From NCBI GenBank assembly GCA_945861245.1, contig CAMAUE010000004.1:1-64000 (forward strand): a stretch of DNA of 64,000 nucleotides, given 5' to 3'. Under the pieces are notes generated by a model. It did no database searches and had not been told where the DNA came from. It saw only the letters and a program-made list of their open reading frames with translations. The stretch's first letter is position 1. Every line of letters begins with the position of its first letter. The stretch comes from Singulisphaera sp. GP187 (lineage in GTDB: Bacteria; Planctomycetota; Planctomycetia; Gemmatales; Gemmataceae). Below are positions 1 through 8,634 of this stretch, piece after piece. The translations under genes were made by a program, and so were the position numbers.

Positions 1-920
1 CGGAAACCGACCCAGTCGGCTTCGGTCATCCACCAGATGCTTTGCGGCCTTTGCGGATCGCGCCTTAGCCAGGTCTTGTCCGAACCTCGCCGGGTCGCGC
101 TGCGGCACTTGTCCGCTCCGTCCAACCACGAGCCGCCGCGGACGCTGTCGGGGTAGCGGGTCGCCTGCGGCAGGCGGACGGGCAGGAGCGTGGCCTTGTC
201 GATCGGCAAGGTGGCGTAGAAGTCCTTCTGATAGGAATCCAGGCACCACTCCGCGACGTTGCCGTGCATGTCGTGTAAACCCCACGGGTTCGGCTGTTTC
301 TTGCCGACGGGGTGCGGCATCGACTCGGCGTTTTTGTCGTACCACGTGAAGTCGCCGATCTTGGCCGGGTCAAAGGAGTACGCGGTCTTCGTGCTGGAGC
401 GGCAAGCCCATTCCCACTCGGCTTCGGTGGGCAGGCGATAGAGTTTGCCGGTCTTTTTCGACAACCACGCACAATACTCCATGGCGGCATGATGCGTGAC
501 GGCGATGACCGGGAAGCCCTGGCGGCCGTAGCCGAAAGTTGGATCCTCGTAAGGCGGTGTGGGGCTGGTGATGGCGTCGGATAGCACGGGCTTTTTGCTG
601 ACATCGGGTCGTTGCGGCGGGCCTTTCGGGCGGTTCTCCCAGTAGATGTCGTACTGGTCCCACGCGGTTTCGAGTTTCGCCATCCAGAACGGCTTGACGG
701 TCACGGGATGCTGCGGGCCTTCATTGGTGTCGCGGCCTTTCTCGTCGGCGGGGCTGCCCATCGTGAACGTGCCGGCGGGGATCGGCAGCATGTCGAATGA
801 CACTTTGTCGCTAAGCTTCTCGGTGTACGCTTTGTGCATCGTCGGTTGCGACGGCGCGTTCGCAGGCAGCAGGAGCAGCGAAAACGGCAACAAGAATACG
901 GCCTGTGCGATGCGGTTCAT
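1..920 (-). CDS. SUMF1/formylglycine-generating-enzyme-like protein (partial, C-terminus outside window)
   Basis: The minus frame stays open from an ATG at 920 to the window edge, so it is missing from the ORF track. It begins with a signal peptide (MNRIAQAVFLLPFSLLLLPANA), followed by the SUMF1 core: IPAGTFTMGSP near residue 47, EGPQHPVTVKPFWMAK, RLPTEAEWEWACR, NPWGLHDMHGNVAEWC and SVRGGSW. These are the family signatures of formylglycine-generating enzymes and related C-type-lectin-fold proteins. In planctomycetes many members are probably not sulfatase activators, so the substrate is unknown. The protein is exported. At least 306 residues lie in the window and only the extreme C-terminus is missing. 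Confidence 0.9.
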   Translation of the reverse strand, partial: MNRIAQAVFLLPFSLLLLPANAPSQPTMHKAYTEKLSDKVSFDMLPIPAGTFTMGSPADEKGRDTNEGPQHPVTVKPFWMAKLETAWDQYDIYWENRPKGPPQRPDVSKKPVLSDAITSPTPPYEDPTFGYGRQGFPVIAVTHHAAMEYCAWLSKKTGKLYRLPTEAEWEWACRSSTKTAYSFDPAKIGDFTWYDKNAESMPHPVGKKQPNPWGLHDMHGNVAEWCLDSYQKDFYATLPIDKATLLPVRLPQATRYPDSVRGGSWLDGADKCRSATRRGSDKTWLRRDPQRPQSIWWMTEADWVGF

Positions 921-944
921 GTATGGTAAACTCCAACCGATGTG

Positions 945-1000
945 ATTCCCGCTTGCGGCTTAGCGCTCACTGCACGCCGCGCGAACGTTAAACGAATTCA
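945..1000. repeat. Degenerate copy of palindromic repeat family A
   Basis: The left arm CCGCTTGCGGCTTAGCGCTC is intact and the right arm is decayed (GCGCGAACGTTAAACG). The same arm recurs at 5391, 12395 and, diverged, at 27801 and 51859. It lies in the divergent spacer between the SUMF1 gene and apbE. Confidence 0.6.
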
Positions 1001-1014
1001 GGGATCGCCGAACA

Positions 1015-2031
1015 ATGCCGATCATCCGATACCTACCCTTCAGTTTATTGATCCCACTCCTCGGCGTGGCGCAATCGCCGGCCCTCGAACGCTACACGTT
1101 CACCGAGCCGCACATGGGCACGACAGCTCGCATCGTGCTGTATGCGCCGGATGAATCATCGGCGAGGAAGGCGGCGGCGAAGGCGTTTGCCCGGATTGCT
1201 GAGCTAAACCTCGTCATGAGCGACTATAATCCTAATAGCGAACTGATGCGACTCTGCGCCAAAGCCGGCGGCGAGCCGGTGCCGATCAGCGCCGATTTGT
1301 ACGATGTGCTCGAGAAGTCGCTGGCGTTCGTTAAGGTCACCGAGGGGGCGCTCGACATCACGATCTCGCCGGTGGTGCGACTCTGGCGCCGTGCGAAACG
1401 GACGCGCGAAATGCCGAGCGAAGCCGAGATCAAGCAGGCGTTGGCGCTCGTCGATTTTCGCAATATCAAGCTCGATTCGCAACGTCGAACCGCGCAACTG
1501 TTGGTGATGGGCATGCTGCTCGATCTCGGCGCAATCGGCAAGGGTTACGCTGCCGACGCAGCGCTCGCGGTATTGCGCAAGCATGGATTCCCGCGAGCCT
1601 TGGTGGCGCTGGGCGGCGACATCGCGGTGGGCGACGCGCCGCCGAACGCGAAGGGTTGGAGGATCGGCATCGCACCGCTGAAGAACCCGGGGGCCGACCC
1701 GACGCACTATCTGCTGGTGACGAATGCGGGCGTGTCAACTGCGGGCGATGCGGAGCAGGTTGCGGAAATCGGTGGTAATCGCTATTCGCACATCATCGAC
1801 CCGAAGACCGGCATCGGGCAGATCGGTCGCCGCAGCGTCACCGTGATCGCGCCGAATGCGATGATGTCCGACGCACTCGACACCGCCGTCTGCGTCATGG
1901 GCCTGGACCGTGGCCTCAAGCTGATCGAAAGCCTCGACAGCGTCGCGGCATTGTGCGTGTTCGAGACGAAAACCAAAATAGTCACTGCGCAATCCACGCG
2001 GTTCGCTAAATTGTTGGTCACCGACAGATGA
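1015..2031 (+). CDS. apbE: FAD:protein FMN transferase (ApbE family)
   Basis: ApbE enzymes transfer FMN from FAD to a Thr/Ser of target proteins, on the outer face of the cytoplasmic membrane, for example in RNF/NQR-type complexes. The 338-residue protein starts with a signal peptide (IRYLPFSLLIPLLGVAQS). Family landmarks follow: PHMGTTARIVLY near residue 38, GALDITISPVVRLWRRA near 115, DLGAIGKGYAADAAL near 170, LVALGGDIAVGD near 195 and HIIDPKTG near 260. The length is typical. No obvious flavinylation target is adjacent. The start is the first ATG, which gives a good signal sequence. Confidence 0.9.
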   Translation: MPIIRYLPFSLLIPLLGVAQSPALERYTFTEPHMGTTARIVLYAPDESSARKAAAKAFARIAELNLVMSDYNPNSELMRLCAKAGGEPVPISADLYDVLEKSLAFVKVTEGALDITISPVVRLWRRAKRTREMPSEAEIKQALALVDFRNIKLDSQRRTAQLLVMGMLLDLGAIGKGYAADAALAVLRKHGFPRALVALGGDIAVGDAPPNAKGWRIGIAPLKNPGADPTHYLLVTNAGVSTAGDAEQVAEIGGNRYSHIIDPKTGIGQIGRRSVTVIAPNAMMSDALDTAVCVMGLDRGLKLIESLDSVAALCVFETKTKIVTAQSTRFAKLLVTDR

Positions 2032-2036
2032 TTTCA

Positions 2037-2110
2037 AATTGCAGATTTCAAATTGCAAATTGGAGAGCCAAGTTCGGCATTTTCAATTTGCAATTTGAAA
2101 TCTGCAATCT
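2037..2110. repeat. AT-rich inverted repeat between apbE and the GTPase gene
   Basis: Arms TTGCAGATTTCAAATTGCAAATTG and CAATTTGCAATTTGAAATCTGCAA enclose about 25 nt. An extra partial ATTTCAAATTGCAGATTTC copy precedes it and overlaps the apbE stop. It can form a long hairpin and is much more AT-rich than its surroundings. It may act as a transcription end or be a mobile palindrome. Confidence 0.7.
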
Positions 2111-2125
2111 CAGCCAGGAGCGTGA

Positions 2126-3952
2126 ATGAGTCTCGAACTTAATAGCAAACCCTTGCTGCGAACCTTGGCTCCCGCCTTGAAGGAGTTGGAACGGCGGTTG
2201 CGCGCGTGGCTCGGCGCGAAGCGGCGCTATCCGCTGACGACGCTGCAGCGGGCGGCCCTGGAAGGCATCGCCGACGATCTTTTGCGCCAGGCCGACGCGC
2301 TGCAACTCGATCAACCACTGCTCACTGTCATGCTCATGGGCGGGACAGGCGTCGGCAAGTCGACGCTGCTCAACGCGCTCGCCGGTGGCGCCATCGCGCA
2401 AGCGTCGTTCGCTCGGCCCACGACGCGCGATCCGGTCGTCTATTACCACAGCTCGGTGCAAACGACTCGGCTCGATCCCGCTCTCCAGTTCTGTCGCTTG
2501 GCGGCACATGACCGCGCCGAACTTGAGCAAAAGATCATCGTTGACACGCCCGACCTCGACAGCAACGACCTCTCCAACCGCGACAAATTGTTGCGTCTGC
2601 TGCCCGTGGCGGACATCGTGCTCTATGTCGGTTCGCAGGAGAAATATCACGACAAGCTCGGCTGGGAGTTGTTCCTCGAACAGCGCAAACGGCGGGCGTT
2701 CGCGTTCGTGCTCAACAAATGGGACCGCTGCCAGCACGCCGGCGCGACGGGCATTCGGCCTGACGACGATTTGATTCGTGACCTCAACTCCGAAGGATTT
2801 CAGAATCCGCTGGTGTTTCGGACCTGTGCCCAACACTGGATCGATCAACCTTACAGCGGCAACGGCGACGCCCCGCCCGTCGAAGGCGAGCAGTTCGCCG
2901 AGCTGATGCGCTGGCTGGAACTCGGCCTGACGCGCGTCGAGATCGAAGCAATCAAGGCACGCGGCGTGGGGCAGTTGCTCAAACAGCTCGACGACACGAT
3001 GCGCGACATCTGCCCGCCCGACCTGACCGCAGCCGCCGAGCGCGTGCGCAGCGCCTGGTCGCGTCAACTGGGCGACGAAGCCAATGGTGCGACGACCGTG
3101 TTGCTCAACACGCTCGATCCGTTTCAGCGCGAGATCGAACATCATTTCTCGAACGAACGCCAAAAGCAATTCAGCGGCTTGATGGGCTTGTACCTTCTCG
3201 GCGTCAACAAGCTGCGCTACACCGGCAGCACACTGCGCGACCAGATTCCGTTCATGGGCCGCGGCATGTCCGGTATACAGACGCCGCAGGAATGGAGTCT
3301 CGCCCGCTTCACGGAAGCATGCAGCGCGGCGGCGGCGGAGCAGCATCTCTCCTCACGCTTGAAGGCGCTGACCAATCGCCTGCTGATCGAAGCCGACACG
3401 CTCGGCATCCCACTTGGCCTATTGCAAGACTCCACTGAATCGGCATCGCGGTTGGATTGGAAGGCTCGCTACGCCCAGGCGATGATCGACGTCATCAGCA
3501 CCGTTGAACGTGCTTGGTCGCATCCGACCGGCGCGCGGCGTTGGCTTCAGAAACTCATCATCGTGCTGGCCGACTGGCTGCCGAGCTTGACGCTATTGAT
3601 CGGGGTTGGCGTGGTGTTGTGGCGATTTTTTATGCAACCTTCTATTGACATGATTTGGTTCGGAGCCCCATTCGCCGCCGTCGGCCTGGTGCTCATCAGC
3701 TTGCATGTCGCGATCGCGATGTGCCTGCCAATGCGCTGGTCGACGATCCGCGCGCAGTTGCAAGAGCACCTGGAGCAGCGTTTGCGCAACGAACTCGAGC
3801 GGCCGTATCATCAGGTCTTGGCCGACGTCGTGAGCGACATCGAAAGCGAACGGCGCCAGAACGAAGCGTACGTCAAGGAGATCGAGGAGGTCGCCGGCTT
3901 CCTGTCCGAACGCGAGCAGGCGGCGAGCATCGTGGGTTTGTACGGGAAATGA
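2126..3952 (+). CDS. Membrane-anchored dynamin/Era-like GTPase
   Basis: A 608-residue P-loop GTPase. The G1 motif GGTGVGKST lies at residues 72-80, the G3 motif DTPDLDSND at 140-148 and the G4 motif NKWD at 197-200. A helical middle section follows, then two hydrophobic segments near 475-502 and 513-538 and a charged C-terminal tail with coiled-coil character. This resembles the bacterial YfjP/50S-binding-GTPase or dynamin-like superfamily. The cellular role cannot be read from the sequence; membrane remodelling or an envelope-linked switch is possible. yidD follows after 16 nt, so the two are probably cotranscribed. AGGAGCGTG lies just before the ATG. Confidence 0.75.
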   Translation: MSLELNSKPLLRTLAPALKELERRLRAWLGAKRRYPLTTLQRAALEGIADDLLRQADALQLDQPLLTVMLMGGTGVGKSTLLNALAGGAIAQASFARPTTRDPVVYYHSSVQTTRLDPALQFCRLAAHDRAELEQKIIVDTPDLDSNDLSNRDKLLRLLPVADIVLYVGSQEKYHDKLGWELFLEQRKRRAFAFVLNKWDRCQHAGATGIRPDDDLIRDLNSEGFQNPLVFRTCAQHWIDQPYSGNGDAPPVEGEQFAELMRWLELGLTRVEIEAIKARGVGQLLKQLDDTMRDICPPDLTAAAERVRSAWSRQLGDEANGATTVLLNTLDPFQREIEHHFSNERQKQFSGLMGLYLLGVNKLRYTGSTLRDQIPFMGRGMSGIQTPQEWSLARFTEACSAAAAEQHLSSRLKALTNRLLIEADTLGIPLGLLQDSTESASRLDWKARYAQAMIDVISTVERAWSHPTGARRWLQKLIIVLADWLPSLTLLIGVGVVLWRFFMQPSIDMIWFGAPFAAVGLVLISLHVAIAMCLPMRWSTIRAQLQEHLEQRLRNELERPYHQVLADVVSDIESERRQNEAYVKEIEEVAGFLSEREQAASIVGLYGK

Positions 3953-3968
3953 CACGGGGATCGGCATC

Positions 3969-4196
3969 ATGCAATGGTTGCGTTCGCTGGCCGGCTGGCT
4001 GCTGATTCTGCCTGTGCGGTTCTATCAAATCCTGCTCGGGCCGATGCTTCCGAAGGTGTGCCGATATTATCCGAGTTGCAGCGAATACTTCATTGCAGCC
4101 GTGGAGAAGCACGGGCCATGCAAGGGATGCGCCAAGGGCGTCTGGCGCATCTGCCGGTGCGGGCCATGGACCAAGGGTGGCTACGATCCGCCGTGA
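3969..4196 (+). CDS. yidD: YidD, membrane protein insertion efficiency factor
   Basis: A 75-residue small protein with the complete YidD signature: an amphipathic N-terminus, then PVRFYQILLGPMLPKVCRYYPSCSEYFIAAV and a Cys-rich tail ending WTKGGYDPP. YidD assists YidC-dependent insertion of inner-membrane proteins. It is usually found beside rpmH-rnpA-yidC; here it sits 16 nt after a membrane GTPase gene instead, an unusual location. Confidence 0.92.
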   Translation: MQWLRSLAGWLLILPVRFYQILLGPMLPKVCRYYPSCSEYFIAAVEKHGPCKGCAKGVWRICRCGPWTKGGYDPP

Positions 4197-4208
4197 GGTT
4201 GGATTCGC

Positions 4209-5378
4209 TCAATACGGATAATGTGGCGTGCCGTCGAAGAGGTTGCGTGGGCGCAGCTCGAAGCCGGACCAGGCGATGGGTGTGGAACCGCGGAAGTCGT
4301 CTTTCACGAAACGGCCATCTTCCGAGCGCGGTTCGTGATGGCAGGCGGTGCTGAGCCAGAGCACGACATCGGCGTTCATGATCTTCTCGCCTTTGCGCAC
4401 ATACTCGTTTACCTTCGGATAGTAGAGTTGGTCCTTGCGATTCACCGTCACCCAGAAGTCGTGGTGTGTGCATTCTTCCTTTTCGCCGAAGTGGCGGGCG
4501 TTGCCCATGCGTGCCGTCACAACGTCGTACGACACCGGCATCTTGCGGATGTTCTTTCGCTTCTCCGCCGTCACGTTGACCATCGTAAACTTGTCGGCGT
4601 GAAAATCCTCAAAGCCTTCGACGCCCTTGTTGAATGGCCGGGCGATGGTCTTGGTCTTGCCTGGCTCGGCTTTGGTTTCGATATGGTCCATGGCCCAGAC
4701 GGAGTTTTTCGAGCCATCGAGATTGACATCGACGCGCCAAAGGCCGTTATGCATGTGGCCCTCGAACTCACGCGTGGAATAGTTGCGCCCGGTCGAGCCG
4801 ACGCGGAAGGTAATCACGCCGTCATCCTGAAAGCCGTACTCGATGACATAGCGGTAATTGGCAGCGTCGAGGCAGCCCCAGAGTTTCATGACCTGCCCGC
4901 GTTGCACGCCAGTCGCCGTGTCGATCCACATGATGCCGCGGTCGAGGACTTCCTTGGCGACGGTCGGCGTCTTGCCGAGCAGTTGCCCGTTCGGCCCCGC
5001 AGCTTCCTTGTTCAACGTGATGAGCGAGAAGTTGTACGACACATCCCAGAAACGCGGGCTGCCCGAATGATACGGCACGAACATCTCCGCCAGCCGGGCA
5101 TCGCCCAGCACTTGCATCCACGGCTCTTGCGGGCTGCGTTTGAACCAGGCATCCTGTATGGTCAATCCATAGCCGGAGGATGTGGCATAGCGCACCTTCC
5201 AGGCGGTTTTCATGGCGTCTACGCTGGGGAAGGCGTGAATGATTTCCGTGTCAGGTACAGGCGGCATCGGCGCGGGTTGCTCCGCTCGTGGCATCGCGGT
5301 CAAGCTCACGAGTACCAGCACAACGAACAATCCAGCAGCGCGAGTCCAGGTCATCGGAAATCTCCGAGGAAGTTTCAT
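4209..5378 (-). CDS. Secreted copper amine oxidase-like protein, short and with altered cofactor motif
   Basis: This 389-residue protein has a signal peptide (residues about 1-31) and then aligns by eye with the catalytic C-terminal domain of copper amine oxidases. MFVPYHSGSPRFW is at about 99-111, ANYRYVIEYGFQDDGVITFRVGSTG at 173-197, EGHMHNGLWRVDVNLDG at 206-222, and NADVVLWLSTACHHEPRSED then FELRPRNLFDGTP near the end. Copper ligands look present: H208-x-H210 and His347 or His348. The topaquinone consensus N-Y-D/E reads N174-Y175-R176 here, and the catalytic-base Y-D-x-G region reads SYNFSLI. The usual N-terminal domains are missing. It is either a divergent oxidase or a copper-binding relative without amine oxidase activity. 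Confidence 0.7.
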   Translation of the reverse strand: MKLPRRFPMTWTRAAGLFVVLVLVSLTAMPRAEQPAPMPPVPDTEIIHAFPSVDAMKTAWKVRYATSSGYGLTIQDAWFKRSPQEPWMQVLGDARLAEMFVPYHSGSPRFWDVSYNFSLITLNKEAAGPNGQLLGKTPTVAKEVLDRGIMWIDTATGVQRGQVMKLWGCLDAANYRYVIEYGFQDDGVITFRVGSTGRNYSTREFEGHMHNGLWRVDVNLDGSKNSVWAMDHIETKAEPGKTKTIARPFNKGVEGFEDFHADKFTMVNVTAEKRKNIRKMPVSYDVVTARMGNARHFGEKEECTHHDFWVTVNRKDQLYYPKVNEYVRKGEKIMNADVVLWLSTACHHEPRSEDGRFVKDDFRGSTPIAWSGFELRPRNLFDGTPHYPY

Positions 5379-5390
5379 TTTTTTCGCTTG

Positions 5391-5440
5391 CAGCGTAGCG
5401 TTCGGAATATCCTACGCGAGCGCTAAGCCGCAAGCGGAAA
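5391..5440. repeat. Palindromic repeat family A, copy 1
   Basis: Arms TTTCGCTTGCAGCGTAGCG and GCGAGCGCTAAGCCGCAAGCGGAAA. The right arm overlaps the 3' end of the next gene and supplies its TAG stop codon. Confidence 0.75.
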
Positions 5441-6241
5441 ACAGAGCGGGATCGGTTGCATCACGGTTCGCACACGGCGGCTCTCCGCGACCTGCCCGGC
5501 GTAACCGAGCATCATGGGCAACATCGTCAGCGTCATAATTGCCCAAAGGACCACCGAAAGGCCGAGGGCGTGCATCGGCTGGAATCGCAGGATCAACCAC
5601 AGGCCGATGAACCAGCCGAGCAGATGGCAGAAATTGAATACGAGGTTCAGGATCAGCAGTCCGAGATGGAATCTTCGCGGGATGCCCGTCGGGCCTACGT
5701 CGAATTCGATCATCGACCAGCCGTCCTTGCTGACAAACGTGCGGTAACCGCTGGGATCGCCGCGAACGAGATCGAACCGCATTTTCGTGCCGTCGACGTT
5801 ATCGGTCTCGATGGCGAGGATGTCCTGCGGCTGCCAACGCCGTTTCGCAAGGTTCCGTTCCTCGTAGTAAAACCGGCCACGATCATCGTATTGGCTGACG
5901 TAGGCGAAACGCTCGCCGTCCTGAAATTCACCGGCTTTCTTTCGCTTGACCGCCCAGATATTCTTAATGGGACGATCAAACTTTTCCACAACAGGGCTGA
6001 AGCGGTGGAGGGTATTGATCGGCAAATTCGTCGTGCTGGCGTTCGCGGAGAAGGCGATCGAGAAACACCAAATCGAGAAACCGAACGAAAGCAACACGCC
6101 GGCAAGCGGGGCCTGCCAGGCGATCCCGGCTGAGGGTTCGGTATAGATGTAACCCTGAAAATAATACGTGCCCGCCCAGAGCACCGCAGTGATGCCGATG
6201 GTGGCGACGATCAGAATCATGATGAGTGCCAGCACCAACAA
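5423..6241 (-). CDS. Polytopic membrane protein of unknown function
   Basis: A 272-residue protein I do not recognise. Hydrophobic segments lie at about residues 2-22 and 42-62, then 195-222 and 225-250. Between them is a soluble charged domain of about 130 residues (NIWAVKRKKAGEFQDGERF...FVSKDGWSMIEFDVGPTG). The layout suggests four transmembrane helices with one large loop. The last residues (CFPLAA) and the stop are encoded by a family A palindrome, so the native C-terminus may have been altered by the repeat. The adjacent amine-oxidase-like gene is on the same strand, 45 nt downstream. Confidence 0.6.
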   Translation of the reverse strand: MLVLALIMILIVATIGITAVLWAGTYYFQGYIYTEPSAGIAWQAPLAGVLLSFGFSIWCFSIAFSANASTTNLPINTLHRFSPVVEKFDRPIKNIWAVKRKKAGEFQDGERFAYVSQYDDRGRFYYEERNLAKRRWQPQDILAIETDNVDGTKMRFDLVRGDPSGYRTFVSKDGWSMIEFDVGPTGIPRRFHLGLLILNLVFNFCHLLGWFIGLWLILRFQPMHALGLSVVLWAIMTLTMLPMMLGYAGQVAESRRVRTVMQPIPLCFPLAA

Positions 6242-6398
6242 ACTCCGTCAAGCCCCAGGACGAGCGCAGCAATTCCTGGGGTTCAAACTTGGAAACAGGT
6301 GAATGGTAATATACGCGATGCGGCTGGATTTGCGAAGCGGGAAAGCCGGGCGGTGTCGTATCGCATTCGACAATCGTGTTCTGTTGCACAAATCTAAG

Positions 6399-6452
6399 GA
6401 GCCGGAAGCGTGAGCGACGGTTGAAATACACCGTCGCTCACGCTTCCGGCTC
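6399..6452. repeat. Palindromic repeat family B, copy 1
   Basis: Arms GAGCCGGAAGCGTGAGCGACGG and CCGTCGCTCACGCTTCCGGCTC with a short loop. The same element occurs at 17900, 37985 and 63679. It lies in the divergent spacer upstream of the STAND NTPase gene, and the longer ORF start in the track is only translation of this repeat. Confidence 0.85.
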
Positions 6453-6546
6453 TGGGGTTTGTAGGGACACTCTTGGTCGAAGCAAGGTTCACTTCGCTCG
6501 TGAGTGGGCAGGTCGAATCGCTTTTGGCCGATACGATAACCCAACG

Positions 6547-8598
6547 ATGACCGGCCAACGAACACCTGCGATTCACCACTGCACCTCGGAGCCGTTCCGC
6601 TTCTTCGGACGCGAGGCGGAACTTGCGCTCCTGGACCGCGCTCTCGCCGGCGACGAGCCGAGCATCGCCGCGATGATCGGGCCGGGTGGGCAGGGTAAAA
6701 CCGCGATCGTGCAGCACTGGTTGCAGCGCCTCCTTTCACCGGCTCCATCGATCTCGTGCGACGGCGTCTTCCTCTGGAGTTTCTATCGAGGCAAAGACAG
6801 CGACCTGTGCCTGCGCGAAATCCTCGCCTATGCCGACGGACTCGATAAACCGCCCGATGTCTCCGCCAGCTTCTGCGTCGATCGGCTTTTGCAAACATTG
6901 CGGAAGGAACGCTGGGCGCTGGTACTCGATGGCACGGAAGTCGTGCAGCACGATCAAGGGGCTTGGTTTGGGCGCTTCGTGCATCCCGAGTTGGCTCGGC
7001 TGCTGGAAGAGCTGGCCTCGTCGCCGATTCCGGGCGTCGTCGTGCTGACGAGCCGATTTGCGATGCCAACACTTGAGCATCGCCGTTTCGCGCGAACGTT
7101 GTCGCTGAGCACGCTGGATGTACCGAGCGCAATCGGCCTGCTTGGCAGCCTTGGCGTGGTCGGGCCAAGCGACGTGCTGATCGAAGCGGCGAACGCCTGC
7201 GGGTTGCACGCCAAGGCCGTCGAGCTGCTCGGCACCTTCCTGGCGCGGTATCACCACGGCGACGCGGCGCGGCATCGCTTGCTGCCCGCGACGAACATCG
7301 ACGGTGCCAGCGACGAAGAACTGCGAGTCACCCGTGTTTTGCAGGCGTTGCAAAGCGCGATGGCGGTCGAACTGCAAGACATCGTCGCCCTGGCCACGTC
7401 GTTCCGCCAGCCGGCTACGGAGAATCGCTTATACGAATATCTTCGCAGTGTGTCGGTGCGCCACCTTCTTCATGATACGTGGGGCCGGTCCTATCAAGCG
7501 TTCCAGGAGCGATCCGAAGTTTGGTTGAAGGAGCAGGCGCAAACGCTGGTCGATCTGCGTTTGCTCGAGCGCGTGCCGTTGGGGCGGTCGGAAGGCGGGC
7601 GGGCCGACAGCATCGTGCTCGATGCGCACCCGCTGGTGCGGCGAGGATTCGAGCATCGGCTCGGCGTCGAAGGGCATGCGGCGCGAAGCCGGGCGGGATT
7701 CCTGCGCGGCCGGCCCGATCGCCGAGCGCCAGCGAGCCTCGAGGAAGCCCGCGAAGAGGTCGAGCTGTTCCACGCCTACGCCGACGCAGGATTGTGGAAC
7801 GAAGCGGATAGCACGTTTGTCGCGCTGGACAATCCGAAGCATCGCTTCCTCGCCCCGGCATTTGAGCGCGATCTGCTGCTGCGTTTTTTCCCCGCCAACG
7901 ATTGGCGTCAACCGCCGCTTTGGCCAGGCTTCGGACGATTCCGCAGTCTGGCGATCTGTCTGGAACTGCTTGGCCAATTCGCGGATGCCGTTGCCGTCTA
8001 TCGTCCCGCCGATGCTGCGTTGCGAGGCGATGCGTTGATAGCGCTCGGCGAGTTGCAGCCGTTCGTCGATCACCCGCAAGCGGCGCATCCCTGGCAGACG
8101 CTTTGGCAGGCGTATCGCGCCCATGCGTTGAGTCTGCTTGGAAGTCACGACGACGAAGCACTGCATGTCGCCCAGATGGTCGTGCCGACCGATGTCTATG
8201 AATGGGTGCATGTGTTCGAGTGTTTCCTGCGTATAGGCCGACTTGAAGCGCTCGATTTGCAAAGCCTGCTCTACCGCCCGCCGTTCGCGGATGAGCATCG
8301 CTGGAGTCAGCTGGCGCGCGAGCGGATGCGGCTCGATTATTTGCGCATTCACGGCGACGCCACACTTGGCCCTGCTTACCGGGCATTGCTCGACGCATAC
8401 GACCGCGGCGGCTTGCCGTTCGAGCGTGCGCTTACTCGCCTGGGATATACGCAGTTTCTCTTGTCGATCGGCGAGCGGGCGGAAGCGCGGGCGGTCAACG
8501 TCGTCACACTTGAGCTTACCCAGCGATTTCAGATGAAGCGCCTGGAACAGGACGCCATCGCCCTGGCCGAAGATCGGCGCGAAGCGAGTCGCCCGTGA
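6547..8598 (+). CDS. STAND/NB-ARC-type P-loop NTPase with helical-repeat C-terminus
   Basis: The track ORF begins at 6376, but its first 57 residues translate a palindromic repeat. The likely start is the ATG at 6547, giving 683 residues (MTGQRTPAIHHC). FRFFGREAELALLD near residue 18 precedes the Walker A GPGGQGKT (45-52). A Walker B-like WALVLDGTEVV follows, then VVVLTSRF, a sensor/ARC-type element. The rest is Leu/Ala-rich and helical, consistent with winged-helix and TPR-like repeats. There is no separate N-terminal effector domain. STAND proteins are ligand-triggered switches in signalling or defence; the trigger here is unknown. The next gene follows after 36 nt, a likely operon. Confidence 0.65.
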   Translation: MTGQRTPAIHHCTSEPFRFFGREAELALLDRALAGDEPSIAAMIGPGGQGKTAIVQHWLQRLLSPAPSISCDGVFLWSFYRGKDSDLCLREILAYADGLDKPPDVSASFCVDRLLQTLRKERWALVLDGTEVVQHDQGAWFGRFVHPELARLLEELASSPIPGVVVLTSRFAMPTLEHRRFARTLSLSTLDVPSAIGLLGSLGVVGPSDVLIEAANACGLHAKAVELLGTFLARYHHGDAARHRLLPATNIDGASDEELRVTRVLQALQSAMAVELQDIVALATSFRQPATENRLYEYLRSVSVRHLLHDTWGRSYQAFQERSEVWLKEQAQTLVDLRLLERVPLGRSEGGRADSIVLDAHPLVRRGFEHRLGVEGHAARSRAGFLRGRPDRRAPASLEEAREEVELFHAYADAGLWNEADSTFVALDNPKHRFLAPAFERDLLLRFFPANDWRQPPLWPGFGRFRSLAICLELLGQFADAVAVYRPADAALRGDALIALGELQPFVDHPQAAHPWQTLWQAYRAHALSLLGSHDDEALHVAQMVVPTDVYEWVHVFECFLRIGRLEALDLQSLLYRPPFADEHRWSQLARERMRLDYLRIHGDATLGPAYRALLDAYDRGGLPFERALTRLGYTQFLLSIGERAEARAVNVVTLELTQRFQMKRLEQDAIALAEDRREASRP

Positions 8599-8634
8599 GC
8601 AACAAGCGGAAATCCCAGAAGTTGAAGGAGCACC

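Noticed and set aside
2048-3346. 432-aa minus-strand ORF
   Set aside because: Antisense to the GTPase gene with its intact G motifs; its composition is a mirror of that gene and it ends in a palindromic repeat.
4221-5426. 401-aa plus-strand ORF
   Set aside because: Antisense to the amine-oxidase-like gene, whose motifs and signal peptide are convincing.
6376-6546. N-terminal extension of the STAND ORF
   Set aside because: These codons translate a family B palindrome; the protein pattern and a sensible start begin at 6547.
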